Part shown: one piece after another, positions 52,419 to 61,546 of the stretch
Layout: each line of letters begins with the position of its first letter
Position numbering within the stretch: the stretch's first letter is position 1
From: GCA-002050365 sp964237235
GTDB lineage: Bacteria > Acidobacteriota > Blastocatellia > Pyrinomonadales > Pyrinomonadaceae
NCBI GenBank assembly: GCA_964237235.1
Contig: CAXSGY010000009.1
Coordinates: 109,623 to 173,622 of the forward strand
Direction: 5' to 3'
Length of the DNA: 64,000 bases
Notes under the pieces: generated by a model
What the model saw: the letters and a program-made list of their open reading frames with translations, nothing else
Database searches by the model: none
What the model was told of the DNA's origin: nothing
Position numbers and translations under genes: made by a program

Positions 52419-52475
52419 AAAAAGCGGAAACACGGCAAACTGAAAAAAAATCGGTTCGCCGCGTTTCCGCTTTTT
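52419..52475. terminator. Terminator downstream of the DUF6582 gene
   Basis: The arms 52419-52436 and 52458-52475 pair with a single mismatch (core AAAAAGCGGAAAC) and have a T-run and an A-run at either end. On the minus strand it lies 35 bases beyond the DUF6582 stop. Confidence 0.8.
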
Positions 52476-52509
52476 CCGCTCAGACAGTTGCTAAAAAATT
52501 TCGCTTGCG

Positions 52510-52770
52510 CTAATCTTCGTCAATTTCCACGCCGTAGTTGTCCGCCGCCTTTTTTATTCGCCTTTTAATCGTCTCAACTTCATCCGCCTCATATTTAGCG
52601 GCGTTGTCTTTATGATTAATATAGCTCCAGGCGGCGCGGACGTGTTCCGGCGTATCAATCGGGTACTTTTTGTTGGTTGAGTCGGCAAATTCGACATCGC
52701 CGTATTTATGTTCGCCGGTGGTCGGATTAACATCTTCACGGCGGTCTATTTTGGTTGCTGTTTTACTCAT
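52510..52770 (-). CDS. DUF6582-family small protein
   Basis: The 86-residue soluble protein fits the DUF6582 family: a charged N-terminus (KIDRREDVNPTTGEHKYGDV), FADSTNKKYPIDTPEHVRAA, WSYINHKDNAAKYEADEVE and a C-terminal helix IKRRIKKAADNYG. Related short domains occur in stress and phage-linked settings, but the function is unknown. There is no signal peptide. It starts at ATG 52770. It is one of several small stress-type genes in this part of the window, all on the minus strand. Confidence 0.8.
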   Translation of the reverse strand: MSKTATKIDRREDVNPTTGEHKYGDVEFADSTNKKYPIDTPEHVRAAWSYINHKDNAAKYEADEVETIKRRIKKAADNYGVEIDED

Positions 52771-52873
52771 AAAATACCTCTACGCTTTAAGATTGTTTCA
52801 ACAAAAAATAAGTTGGATATTGTCTGGTCTCTGATCCTGCAAATGATAAAAAACGCAGACAATAATAGCGATT

Positions 52874-53458
52874 TTACATTCCGCCCGATTTGGTATCAGA
52901 TTTCATATTCGACATTTTGGTCGTCATTTCCTTAACCATATCAAGATGTCCTTGAACGGTCGGCAAAAGTTTCGCGGCAAATGCTTTAGCATCCGCGTCT
53001 TTGCCGCCGGTTGATTCTTTTTTCAACATCGCGACCGTAGTTTCGTGATCTTTCATCATCGCTTTCATGTATTCCATATCGAACGCGCTGCCGGTCATCG
53101 CCGATAATTTATCGTTCATCGCTTTGTGCTTGGCATCCATTTCCATCGGCAACGTGACGTTTTTACTAGCAGCTAAAGTTTTTAATTCGTCGCCGGCGGC
53201 GGTGTGATCGTCAACCATTTTCTGCGCGTACTGTTTTACTTCATCGCTCGAAGATTTCGACAATGCCGTCTGGCTCAAACCGATTTCATTCATTCCGCCC
53301 GTTGCCAGCATCATCATAAATTTGCTGTCAGGGTTTTTAGCCATTTTGTCAGACTTCATCGCGCCGTTCGACTTCATCGAACTGTCCTGCGCGAATCCAT
53401 TTGATACACTCATTGCCAAAATCAAAACCGCGCCCAAATAAATCATTTTCTTCATCAT
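52874..53458 (-). CDS. DUF4142 exported protein (second copy)
   Basis: AAGGGAG precedes ATG 53458. A signal peptide (GAVLILAMSVSNGFAQ) is followed by a Met/Lys/Ser-rich stretch (about 22-45) and a DUF4142 four-helix domain parallel to that at 50913: GGMNEIGLSQTALSKSSSDE, VDDHTAAGDELKTLAA, KHKAMNDKLSAMTGSAFDME. Unlike the first copy it has no lipidation Cys and no Asn linker, so it is probably soluble in the periplasm. Both copies probably come from one duplication; the Met-rich composition here recalls copper-binding proteins. Confidence 0.88.
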   Translation of the reverse strand: MMKKMIYLGAVLILAMSVSNGFAQDSSMKSNGAMKSDKMAKNPDSKFMMMLATGGMNEIGLSQTALSKSSSDEVKQYAQKMVDDHTAAGDELKTLAASKNVTLPMEMDAKHKAMNDKLSAMTGSAFDMEYMKAMMKDHETTVAMLKKESTGGKDADAKAFAAKLLPTVQGHLDMVKEMTTKMSNMKSDTKSGGM

Positions 53459-53696
53459 CAATACTCCCTTTATTCGTTCTTTTATAATTTATTTCAATTA
53501 GTTTTGTCCGAAAACATTTCAGATTAAACTTTGATTCTTTTTCCTGATGCAAAAGTCAGACCAAAGAACAAATGGCTATTCGAAAAAAGAAATTCTTCCG
53601 CGATCCGTCATAAAATTTTGAAACGCGGCGCGGAAATTTTTCTGTGCTAACATTATTCGTCAAAACGGTTAAGGACGAAATATAATTCCAAGAAAT

Positions 53697-55085
53697 ATGA
53701 CGAAAATTGTTTACGACGTAATCATCATCGGCGGCGGGCAAGCCGGAATTCCGCTTGCCTACGCGCTTGCCGGAGCGAAGAAACGAGTTGCGCTCGTCGA
53801 ACGCCGGCAGCTCGGCGGAAGCTGCGTTAATTTCGGCTGCACGCCGACTAAAGCCGCCATCGCTTCGGCGCGCGTCGCGCATCTCGCCCGCCGCGGGAAG
53901 GAATTCGGCTTGAAGATTCCGATTATCGAAATTGATTTTCCCGCCGTTCTGAAACGCGCCCGCGCCGTTGCCAAAGAATCGCGCGACGGACTCGAAAAAG
54001 ATTTTGTAAAATCCGTCAACCCGAAACTTTTTATGGCGCAGGCGCGGCTCGCCGGCAGAACCGACGACGGAAAAAACTTTCGCATACAAATTGATAATCA
54101 GAAGATTTTAACGACCAGAGAAGTCGTCTTAAACACCGGCACGCGCAGCTTGATACCAAAAATCGAAGGCATCGAAAATATAAAATTCGTTGACGCGGGA
54201 AACTGGCTGCAAATGAAGGAATTGCCGCCCCATATCGCCATTTTGGGAGGCAGTTACATCGGTCTCGAAATGGCGCAGTTTTATCGCCGGATGGGAAGCC
54301 GCGTGACGGTTATCGAAAACGGCGGACGCATCGCAAGCCGCGAAGACGCGGACATTTCCGCCGCGCTGCAAACGATTTTAGAAAAGGAAAAAATCGAATT
54401 TCGTTTAAATGCGAAAGTCGCCGCCGTGAAAAATCCGGCGAAGGGAAAAATCGCTCTGCATTTCGACGACGCGAACAAGCCAAACGTTCTGACGGCGACG
54501 CATTTGTTCGTCGCAACGGGCAGAACGCCGAACACGGATGATCTAGGACTCGAAACCGTCGGCGTAAATATGGACGAACGCGGCAACGTCAAAATTAACG
54601 AAAAATTGGAAACCAACGTCGAAGGCATCTGGGCAGCGGGCGATATTCGCGGCGGTTTTCAATTTACGCACACGGCTTGGGACGATTACCGAATCATCGA
54701 ATCGCAGATGATCGGCGACAAATCCCGAACGACAAAAAGAATCGTTCCCTACGCGATGTTCACCGATCCCGAACTCGGTCGCGTCGGCTTGACCGAAACC
54801 GAAGCGCGCGAAAAATACAAAAAAATCAAGCTCGGTTTTTTTGAAATGAAAGGCAACGGAAAGGCGCGGGAAATCGGCGAGAGCGTGGGTTTTATCAAAA
54901 TCGTCGTTGACGCGGCGACCGAAAAAATTCTCGGCGCGGCGGTCTTGGCGAACGAAGGCGCGGAACTCGTCCACGAATACGTTGATTTGATGAACGCCGA
55001 TGTTTCATACAAAATTTTGCGCGATTCCGTACACATTCATCCGACGCTCGCCGAAGCCGTGCAAAGCGCGACGAAAATTGATTAA
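53697..55085 (+). CDS. Class I FAD disulfide oxidoreductase, mercuric-reductase-like
   Basis: The 462-residue protein has the FAD motif GGGQAGIP (12-19), the redox pair in GGSCVNFGCTPTK (Cys43, Cys48), the NAD(P)H motif GGSYIGLE and the catalytic His/Glu pair in HIHPTLAEAVQSA. It resembles mercuric reductases, dihydrolipoamide dehydrogenases and related enzymes. It lacks the N-terminal heavy-metal domain and the C-terminal Cys pair of true MerA, so mercury reduction is doubtful. Start ATG 53697 lacks a good ribosome-binding site. Confidence 0.87.
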   Translation: MTKIVYDVIIIGGGQAGIPLAYALAGAKKRVALVERRQLGGSCVNFGCTPTKAAIASARVAHLARRGKEFGLKIPIIEIDFPAVLKRARAVAKESRDGLEKDFVKSVNPKLFMAQARLAGRTDDGKNFRIQIDNQKILTTREVVLNTGTRSLIPKIEGIENIKFVDAGNWLQMKELPPHIAILGGSYIGLEMAQFYRRMGSRVTVIENGGRIASREDADISAALQTILEKEKIEFRLNAKVAAVKNPAKGKIALHFDDANKPNVLTATHLFVATGRTPNTDDLGLETVGVNMDERGNVKINEKLETNVEGIWAAGDIRGGFQFTHTAWDDYRIIESQMIGDKSRTTKRIVPYAMFTDPELGRVGLTETEAREKYKKIKLGFFEMKGNGKAREIGESVGFIKIVVDAATEKILGAAVLANEGAELVHEYVDLMNADVSYKILRDSVHIHPTLAEAVQSATKID

Positions 55086-55186
55086 CCGCTTAATCGTGAA
55101 TAGTTTAGTGATGCAAGATTAGTTCCAAGTTTGTGCGAAAATGTGGACTGAAATCTGTAATTGATAAAACGTGTGAGGTGCAATGT

Positions 55187-56602
55187 ATGAAGAAAATCTT
55201 CAAAATTTACATGGTTGTTTTACTGGCGTTTCTGTTTTCGGCAGCGACGGCGCGGGCGGACGGATTAGATGATTTTATTCGCGCGGAAATCAAAAACCGG
55301 CATATTCCGGGACTTTCGATTACCGTCTTGCGCGACGGAAAAATTATCAAAGCGACGGGTTACGGGTTCGCAAATTTGGAGCTGCAATCTCCGGCGACGA
55401 AGGACACTGTTTACGAAATCGGTTCAATTTCCAAACAGTTTGCATCCGAAGCCCTGATGCTGCTGGTCGAAGACGGCAAAGTAAATCTCGATGATTCGAT
55501 CAGAAAATATCTGCCTGCTAATGCGCCCGAAATCTGGCAAAAGATCACGGTGAGAGATTTGCTGAATCACACTTCGGGGTTGAAGGACTGGACGGAAATC
55601 AAAGATTTTTCGTATCGCCGCGAGTATTCGGCGAAAGAATTTATTGATTTGGTCAAGGACTTTCCATTGCTGTTTCAGCCGAAGGATAATTGGAGTTATT
55701 CAAACACGAATCTGCCGCTCGTCGGAATTATCGTTGAACGGGCAAGCGGAGAATCGTATGAAGATTTCGTGACGGAAAGAATTATCAAGCCTCTGAATTT
55801 TCCGACGATTCGTTTCAAACATCAGGCGGATGTCGTCCCGAACCGGGCGACGGGTTATGAATGGCGCAATGACAAATGGGAAAACGGCGAGCCGTTTCGC
55901 CCGAAAGTGATCGCGGCAAGCGGCGGCATTCTGGCAAACGCGACGGATTTAGCCGGTTGGTGGGAAGCCGTTTTGCAAAATCGAGTGGTCAAACCAACGA
56001 GCTTGGCGCAGATGCTGCAGCCCGCGAAACTAAACGACGGCAGAACCGTCGCGCACGGTTTCGCCTTTTTCATCGATTCGTTTAACGGGCATAAAGTGAT
56101 TCAGCATTTCGGTTCGACCGTCGGCGGTTTCGGCAGTATCGTGCGCTATTATCCGCAGGAAAAAGTAACGGTCGCCGTTATCGGCAATCTCGAAGACGGC
56201 GGTTTCGGCGCGGAATATATCGCTAAACGAGTGGCAAATATTTACGTTCCCGCATCATTCGTCGGCGGACTGAAAGAAACGCCGGACGCAGTTCCGAATC
56301 AAACGCAAACTTACTTACAAATTCTCAAAGACATCGCCGATAAAAAAACTCCCGAAATTCTATCAACAAATTTCGCCTCAAAAGTCAGCGACAATTTTCG
56401 CCAGCAAGTCGCCGAAAATCTCAAACAAATGAAATCCTTCGCTTATCTCGGCAACGAAAAAATCACCGCCGATCATTTCGTTCTTGACGCGGCGGCTTTC
56501 GAGTTTTCACGCTACAAAATGACGTTGGCAAACAAAACCGTTTATTACAATTTTCGGATGAACAAAGACGGAAAAGTCGGGTGGATTATTTTTGAAGAAT
56601 GA
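55187..56602 (+). CDS. Exported class C beta-lactamase-fold serine hydrolase
   Basis: After a signal peptide (YMVVLLAFLFSAATARA) the 471-residue protein has a beta-lactamase/transpeptidase-like domain. It carries Ser80-x-x-Lys83 (GSISKQF), the Tyr-Ser-Asn motif (WSYSNTN near 175) and a late HFGSTVGGFGS. A C-terminal domain (about 380-471) completes it. The family includes D-Ala-D-Ala peptidases, esterases and AmpC-type enzymes; resistance cannot be inferred. ATG 55187 follows GAGGTG by six bases. Confidence 0.88.
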   Translation: MKKIFKIYMVVLLAFLFSAATARADGLDDFIRAEIKNRHIPGLSITVLRDGKIIKATGYGFANLELQSPATKDTVYEIGSISKQFASEALMLLVEDGKVNLDDSIRKYLPANAPEIWQKITVRDLLNHTSGLKDWTEIKDFSYRREYSAKEFIDLVKDFPLLFQPKDNWSYSNTNLPLVGIIVERASGESYEDFVTERIIKPLNFPTIRFKHQADVVPNRATGYEWRNDKWENGEPFRPKVIAASGGILANATDLAGWWEAVLQNRVVKPTSLAQMLQPAKLNDGRTVAHGFAFFIDSFNGHKVIQHFGSTVGGFGSIVRYYPQEKVTVAVIGNLEDGGFGAEYIAKRVANIYVPASFVGGLKETPDAVPNQTQTYLQILKDIADKKTPEILSTNFASKVSDNFRQQVAENLKQMKSFAYLGNEKITADHFVLDAAAFEFSRYKMTLANKTVYYNFRMNKDGKVGWIIFEE

Positions 56603-56637
56603 TTGTATTTATTTTAGCCTCCAAGACTCTTTGTGTT

Positions 56638-58542
56638 TCACAAATTGGCTTTTTCGGCGAGTTTCGCCCAGCGTTCGATTGATTGTTCGAGGTCGGCATT
56701 TAGTTTTTGTTGTTCGGTAACGAGTTCGTTTAGTTTGTATGCGTCGGTGGCAAATCGGACAAGTTCGTTTTCGATTTCGGCGAGGCGTTTTTCAATTTCG
56801 GGAATTTCCAATTCGAGCGCGTCGAGTTCGCGTTTTTCCTTAAATGAGAGTTTTGTGTTTGTCGGTTTTTCAGGCGGTGAGTTTTGCGACTGTGCTGACG
56901 TTAGCGTTGCGGTGTTTTCCGTTTTCGCCTCTTTGTTTTCGGCTTCTTCGCGTTCGATAATTTCTACATATGCCGAATAATCGCCTGCGAATTCGCGCAC
57001 ATTGCCTTCGCCGTCGAATTTGAAAACGCTGTCAATCGTTCGGTCGAGAAAATAGCGGTCGTGGCTGACGACAACGAGTGCGCCGGGAAAATCGTCCAAA
57101 TATTCTTCGAGCGCGATGAGCGTCGGGATGTCGAGATCGTTGGTCGGTTCATCTAAAAGCAAAATATTCGGCTGTGCCATTAAAATTCGCAAAAGATAAA
57201 GCCTGCGCCGTTCGCCGCCCGACAGATTGCCGATGAATGAATATTGCGCCGCCGTTTGAAAGAGAAATTTTTCGAGCATCTGTGACGCGGTAATTTGATT
57301 TCCGTCAATCGTCGTCACATATTCGGCGATTTCTTTGATGTAATCAATAACGCGCTGTTCTTCATTAAGCGCGCGGCTTTCCTGATCGTAATAGCCGATA
57401 TGAACGGTCTGTCCGATTTCGATTTCGCCCGAATCGGGTTTGATTCGCCTCGTGATAATTTCCAAAAGAGTCGTTTTGCCCGAACCGTTTTTGCCGATGA
57501 TGCCGATGCGGTCGTCGCGTTTAACGAGGTAAGAAAAATCTTCGATCAACATTTTCCCGCCGTAGGATTTTGAAATGTTTTCGAGTTCGATAATTTTCGT
57601 TCCCAGGCGTTTTGAGCCGATGGCAATATCAATTTCCGATTTCGCTTTGTCCTTCGGCTGTGCCATCAAATCGTAAGCGGCGTTGATGCGGTGTTTCGAT
57701 TTTCGGGTTCGCGCCTTTGCGCCGCGCCGCAGCCACGCGAGTTCTTTTTTGATAAGCTGTTCGCGTTTATGACCTTCGACGGTGCGAAGCGTTTCCTGTT
57801 CTTCTTTTTTCTCCAGATAATACGCATAATTTCCGCCGAAAGATTGAATCGCGCCGCGATCAATTTCAAAAATTCTATTAGTTACGCGGTCGAGAAAATA
57901 ACGGTCGTGCGTCACGAGAAGCAGTGCGCCCGTGTAGCGTTTCAGATAATCTTCGAGCCATTCGATAGTGTCCGCGTCGAGATGATTGGTCGGTTCGTCC
58001 AGAATTAAAATATCGGGTTTGACGATTAGTTCGTGCGCGAGCGCGACGCGCTTTCTTTGTCCGCCCGAAAGCATTTTCATTTTTAGAGAAGTGTCTGTAA
58101 TTCCAAGTTTTGTGAGAACTGTTTTCGCATTCGTCTCGATTTCCCATCCGCCGTTTATTTCGAGTTCGTGTTGAAGCCGCGAAACTTTTTCGAGTTTCTC
58201 ATCCGAATAATTGATCGCCAATTCGTGACACGCATTTTCATAATCGCGGATTGTTTTCATCACACCGTCGCTCGTCGCAAAGATCGTTTCAAGAACGGTT
58301 TTTTCATCGTCGAACTGTGGATTTTGTTCTAAAAAGGCAAGCGTTTTACTATTGGCGCGAACGATATTTCCGGTGTCGGGCGTTTCCGTGCCGGCAATAA
58401 CGCGCAGAAAAGTCGTCTTGCCCGAACCATTTGCGCCGATGATGCCGATCTTGTTCGTGTCTTCAAAACCGAGCGTGACATTTTCAAAAAGCGGTTTGAT
58501 GCCGTAATTTTTAGAAACATTTTCAAGTGAAAGGATATTCAT
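56638..58542 (-). CDS. ABC-F family ATPase, Uup-type
   Basis: The 634-residue protein has two tandem ATP-binding cassettes. Walker A motifs are GANGSGKTT and GKNGSGKTT, and ABC signatures LSGGQRKRV and LSGGERRRL. A linker between them and a C-terminal coiled coil (about 560-634, ELEIPEIEKRLAEIENEL) complete it. There are no membrane segments. The C-terminal coiled coil indicates the Uup branch of ABC-F proteins, which act on ribosomes or nucleic-acid structures. The start is ATG 58542; an upstream ATG at 58584 is unlikely because the extension is not conserved in the family. It is divergent from thiC. Confidence 0.95.
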   Translation of the reverse strand: MNILSLENVSKNYGIKPLFENVTLGFEDTNKIGIIGANGSGKTTFLRVIAGTETPDTGNIVRANSKTLAFLEQNPQFDDEKTVLETIFATSDGVMKTIRDYENACHELAINYSDEKLEKVSRLQHELEINGGWEIETNAKTVLTKLGITDTSLKMKMLSGGQRKRVALAHELIVKPDILILDEPTNHLDADTIEWLEDYLKRYTGALLLVTHDRYFLDRVTNRIFEIDRGAIQSFGGNYAYYLEKKEEQETLRTVEGHKREQLIKKELAWLRRGAKARTRKSKHRINAAYDLMAQPKDKAKSEIDIAIGSKRLGTKIIELENISKSYGGKMLIEDFSYLVKRDDRIGIIGKNGSGKTTLLEIITRRIKPDSGEIEIGQTVHIGYYDQESRALNEEQRVIDYIKEIAEYVTTIDGNQITASQMLEKFLFQTAAQYSFIGNLSGGERRRLYLLRILMAQPNILLLDEPTNDLDIPTLIALEEYLDDFPGALVVVSHDRYFLDRTIDSVFKFDGEGNVREFAGDYSAYVEIIEREEAENKEAKTENTATLTSAQSQNSPPEKPTNTKLSFKEKRELDALELEIPEIEKRLAEIENELVRFATDAYKLNELVTEQQKLNADLEQSIERWAKLAEKANL

Positions 58543-58654
58543 AAATTCAAATCTAACTTTACTGAAATAAAAGAGCCTCGCCAAATTGCGAAGTTTTAGA
58601 ATCTCGGAAGATAGTTTATCGAACCGTGATTTGATAAATTATAAAAGCAAAAGT

Positions 58655-58742
58655 TTTCAGGAGAGCTATACGAATAGCTGAGATTTGTCTGCAACGGACA
58701 TAATCCTTTGAACCTGATGCGGATAATACCGACGAAGGGAGA
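58655..58742 (+). ncRNA. TPP (THI-element) riboswitch
   Basis: The core AGCTGAGATTTG followed by CCTTTGAACCTGATGCGG, ATAATACCGACGAAGGGA and a GGAGAGCT opening form the conserved TPP-binding aptamer. Its 3' part includes the ribosome-binding site AGGGAG of thiC (ATG 58749), so TPP binding should block translation initiation. Confidence 0.97.
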
Positions 58743-58748
58743 AATAAA

Positions 58749-60722
58749 ATGAAAGAAAGCAAAGAATTAAAAGAAAAAACATGCGACGAAGTTGCGTTGC
58801 CGAGTTCGCAAAAAATCTACATTGAAACCAATGGCAATACCGTCAATCAGAACAAGCATAATTTGAGAGTGCCGTTTCGTGAAATCGCTTTGAGCGCGTC
58901 ACGAAATATGAATGACGAGATCGAAGAAAATCCGCCGGTGCGCATTTATGATACGAGCGGCGTGTGGACTGATCCGCGCGAGAAATGCGATGTGCGCGAA
59001 GGTTTGCCGCAGCTTCGGCGCGAATGGATTACGAGTCGCGGCGATGTCGAGGAATATGAAGGTCGGACGATTACGCCGCAGGATAACGGTTATTTAACGA
59101 AAGGCGCGGAAGATGTCGCCAAGATTAAAGACAGCGGCAAACTCGAAGAATTTCCGGGTTTGAAACGCGCGCCTTTGCGGGCGAAGGCGCGCGCGAATGT
59201 CACGCAGATACATTACGCGCGAAAAGGAATTATCACGCCGGAAATGGAATATGTGGCGATTCGTGAAAATCTGGGGCGGCAGATCGCGTTTGAAACGCTT
59301 GCCGCCGGACGCGAAAACGAGCGCGATTCGCTTTATCATCAGCATCAGGGCGAATCGTTCGGCGCGGCTTTGCCGAAGTTTGTGACACCCGAATTCGTCC
59401 GCGATGAAGTCGCTCGCGGGCGGGCGATTATTCCGGCGAATATCAATCATCCCGAATCTGAGCCGATGGCGATTGGGCGCAATTTTCTGGTGAAAATAAA
59501 TGCGAATATTGGAAATTCGGCGATTGCATCGTCAATCGAAGAAGAAGTCGAAAAAATGCGCTGGTCAACTTTGTGGGGCGCGGATACGGTGATGGATTTG
59601 TCAACGGGCAAAAATATTCATGCCACGCGCGAATGGATTTTGCGAAATTCGCCCGTTCCAATCGGAACTGTGCCGATTTATCAGGCACTCGAAAAAGTCA
59701 ACGGCAAAGCCGAAGATTTGACGTGGGAAATTTACCGCGACACTTTGATCGAACAGGCGGAACAGGGCGTTGATTATTTCACGATTCACGCGGGCGTGCG
59801 CCTGCCGTATATTCCGATGACGGCGAAACGGACGACGGGAATTGTCTCGCGCGGCGGTTCTATTATGGCAAAATGGTGTCTCGCGCATCACGAGGAAAGT
59901 TTTTTATACACAAGGTTTAGAGAGATTTGCGAGATTATGCAGGCGTATGACGTTTCGTTCAGTTTGGGCGACGGTTTGCGTCCCGGCTCGATTGCCGACG
60001 CGAACGACGAAGCGCAGTTTGCCGAACTCGAAACGCTCGGCGAATTGACGCGCATTGCGTGGGAATTCGACGTGCAGACGATGATCGAAGGTCCCGGACA
60101 CGTTCCGATGCACCTCATCAAAGAGAATATGGACAAACAGCTCGAAGTCTGCGGCGAAGCTCCGTTTTACACGCTCGGACCTTTAACGACCGACATCGCG
60201 CCGGGTTACGACCACATCACGAGCGGCATCGGCGCGGCGATGATCGGCTGGTTCGGCTGTGCGATGCTCTGCTACGTTACACCGAAGGAACATCTCGGTC
60301 TGCCCAACAAGAAAGATGTCAAAGAAGGCGTGATAACTTACAAGCTCGCGGCGCACGCGGCGGATTTGGCAAAAGGTCATCCGGCGGCGCAAATCCGCGA
60401 CAATGCCCTCTCAAAAGCGCGTTTTGAATTTCGCTGGGAAGATCAGTTCAATCTCGCCTTAGACCCGGAAGTCGCCCGCGAATACCACGACGAAACGCTC
60501 CCGGCGGAAGGCGCAAAACTCGCCCATTTCTGCTCGATGTGCGGTCCGCATTTCTGCTCGATGAAAATCACGCAGGAAGTCCGCGAATACGCCGCGCAGG
60601 AAAACATCGAAGCCGAAAAAGCCTTAGCCGTCGGAATGGCGGAAAAGGCGAAGGAATTTGTTGAAACAGGTTCTGAAATTTATCACGGAAATTTGCCTGA
60701 AAACAGACACGAACATCATTAG
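58749..60722 (+). CDS. thiC: Phosphomethylpyrimidine synthase ThiC
   Basis: ThiC is a radical-SAM enzyme that rearranges aminoimidazole ribotide to the HMP-P pyrimidine of thiamine. The 657-residue sequence has the long family N-terminus, the core substrate-binding segment GPGHVPMHLIKENMDKQLEV, and the C-terminal cluster motif CSMCGPHFC (Cys595, Cys598 and Cys603). It lies directly behind a TPP riboswitch that overlaps its ribosome-binding site. No other thiamine gene follows; instead the restriction island begins 17 bases after its stop. Confidence 0.98.
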   Translation: MKESKELKEKTCDEVALPSSQKIYIETNGNTVNQNKHNLRVPFREIALSASRNMNDEIEENPPVRIYDTSGVWTDPREKCDVREGLPQLRREWITSRGDVEEYEGRTITPQDNGYLTKGAEDVAKIKDSGKLEEFPGLKRAPLRAKARANVTQIHYARKGIITPEMEYVAIRENLGRQIAFETLAAGRENERDSLYHQHQGESFGAALPKFVTPEFVRDEVARGRAIIPANINHPESEPMAIGRNFLVKINANIGNSAIASSIEEEVEKMRWSTLWGADTVMDLSTGKNIHATREWILRNSPVPIGTVPIYQALEKVNGKAEDLTWEIYRDTLIEQAEQGVDYFTIHAGVRLPYIPMTAKRTTGIVSRGGSIMAKWCLAHHEESFLYTRFREICEIMQAYDVSFSLGDGLRPGSIADANDEAQFAELETLGELTRIAWEFDVQTMIEGPGHVPMHLIKENMDKQLEVCGEAPFYTLGPLTTDIAPGYDHITSGIGAAMIGWFGCAMLCYVTPKEHLGLPNKKDVKEGVITYKLAAHAADLAKGHPAAQIRDNALSKARFEFRWEDQFNLALDPEVAREYHDETLPAEGAKLAHFCSMCGPHFCSMKITQEVREYAAQENIEAEKALAVGMAEKAKEFVETGSEIYHGNLPENRHEHH

Positions 60723-60739
60723 AGTTAGGATATTGAATC

Positions 60740-61543
60740 TTGCTCAAAATTGGTATGAAACACAACGATTTGGATATTGAAAGTTGGAAGTATTGTGACA
60801 TCAATACTGATTCGTTGTGGCTCATATCTGAACGCGACAAAAGCGGAAAACATTCAAATATCTATCACGGCAATTTTGTTCCGCAAATTCCGAATCAGTT
60901 AATCAGACGTTTCACAAAAAAAGATGAAACTGTTTTCGAGCCGTTTATGGGAAGCGGCACGACGCTTTTTGAATGTGAAAGTTTGAGCAGAAAATATGTC
61001 GGTCTTGATATAAATCCGAAAATCGTTGATTACGTTCGGCAAAAAATCGGAGTTGGAAGCGAATATTTTATTGAAGAATGCAATTCGCTTGATGCCGGAA
61101 AAGTGAGTTTGAATATCAAGCAGGCTTTTGAAATGTTATCCGTCAAAAATGTGCAATTTGTTTTAATGCACCCGCCGTATTTAGACATTGTGAAATTTAC
61201 GGATGACGAAAATGATTTATCGCAGATCGGCAATCTCAAAGATTTCATCGGCAAGTTTAAAATTGTCTGCGAAAATTCTTTAAAATATCTCGACAAACAC
61301 AGATATTTTGCCATCGTGGTCGGCGATGTTTACAAAAACGGCGAGGTTTTGCCGCTGGCTTTTTATTGTATGGATATGATTAAACGTCATTTCGCTGTAA
61401 AACTAAAAGGAATTGTCGTTAAAAACATCGAAGGCAATCGCGGTAAAATTGGTCAAAATAATATTTGGAAGTATCGCGCTTTGAACAGCGATTATTTTAT
61501 TTTTAAACACGAATACATTTTTGTCTTTAAAAAGGAATTTTAA
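60740..61543 (+). CDS. DNA methyltransferase of a type II restriction-modification system
   Basis: The 267-residue protein has motif I FEPFMGSGTT (about 66-75), which holds AdoMet, followed by motif IV HPPY (144-147). This is the N6-adenine or N4-cytosine class. Phe-x-Gly-x-Gly precedes x-Pro-Pro-Tyr, and little room is left for a separate target domain before motif IV, so recognition probably lies after it. The start is TTG 60740, following TAGGA by nine bases. It is AT-rich like the genes after it and probably pairs with the endonuclease at 61547. Confidence 0.85.
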   Translation: MLKIGMKHNDLDIESWKYCDINTDSLWLISERDKSGKHSNIYHGNFVPQIPNQLIRRFTKKDETVFEPFMGSGTTLFECESLSRKYVGLDINPKIVDYVRQKIGVGSEYFIEECNSLDAGKVSLNIKQAFEMLSVKNVQFVLMHPPYLDIVKFTDDENDLSQIGNLKDFIGKFKIVCENSLKYLDKHRYFAIVVGDVYKNGEVLPLAFYCMDMIKRHFAVKLKGIVVKNIEGNRGKIGQNNIWKYRALNSDYFIFKHEYIFVFKKEF

Positions 61544-61546
61544 ATT

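Noticed and set aside
53697..55085. Calling the flavoprotein a mercuric reductase
   Set aside because: The N-terminal metal-binding domain and the C-terminal Cys pair of MerA are missing and no mer genes are near.
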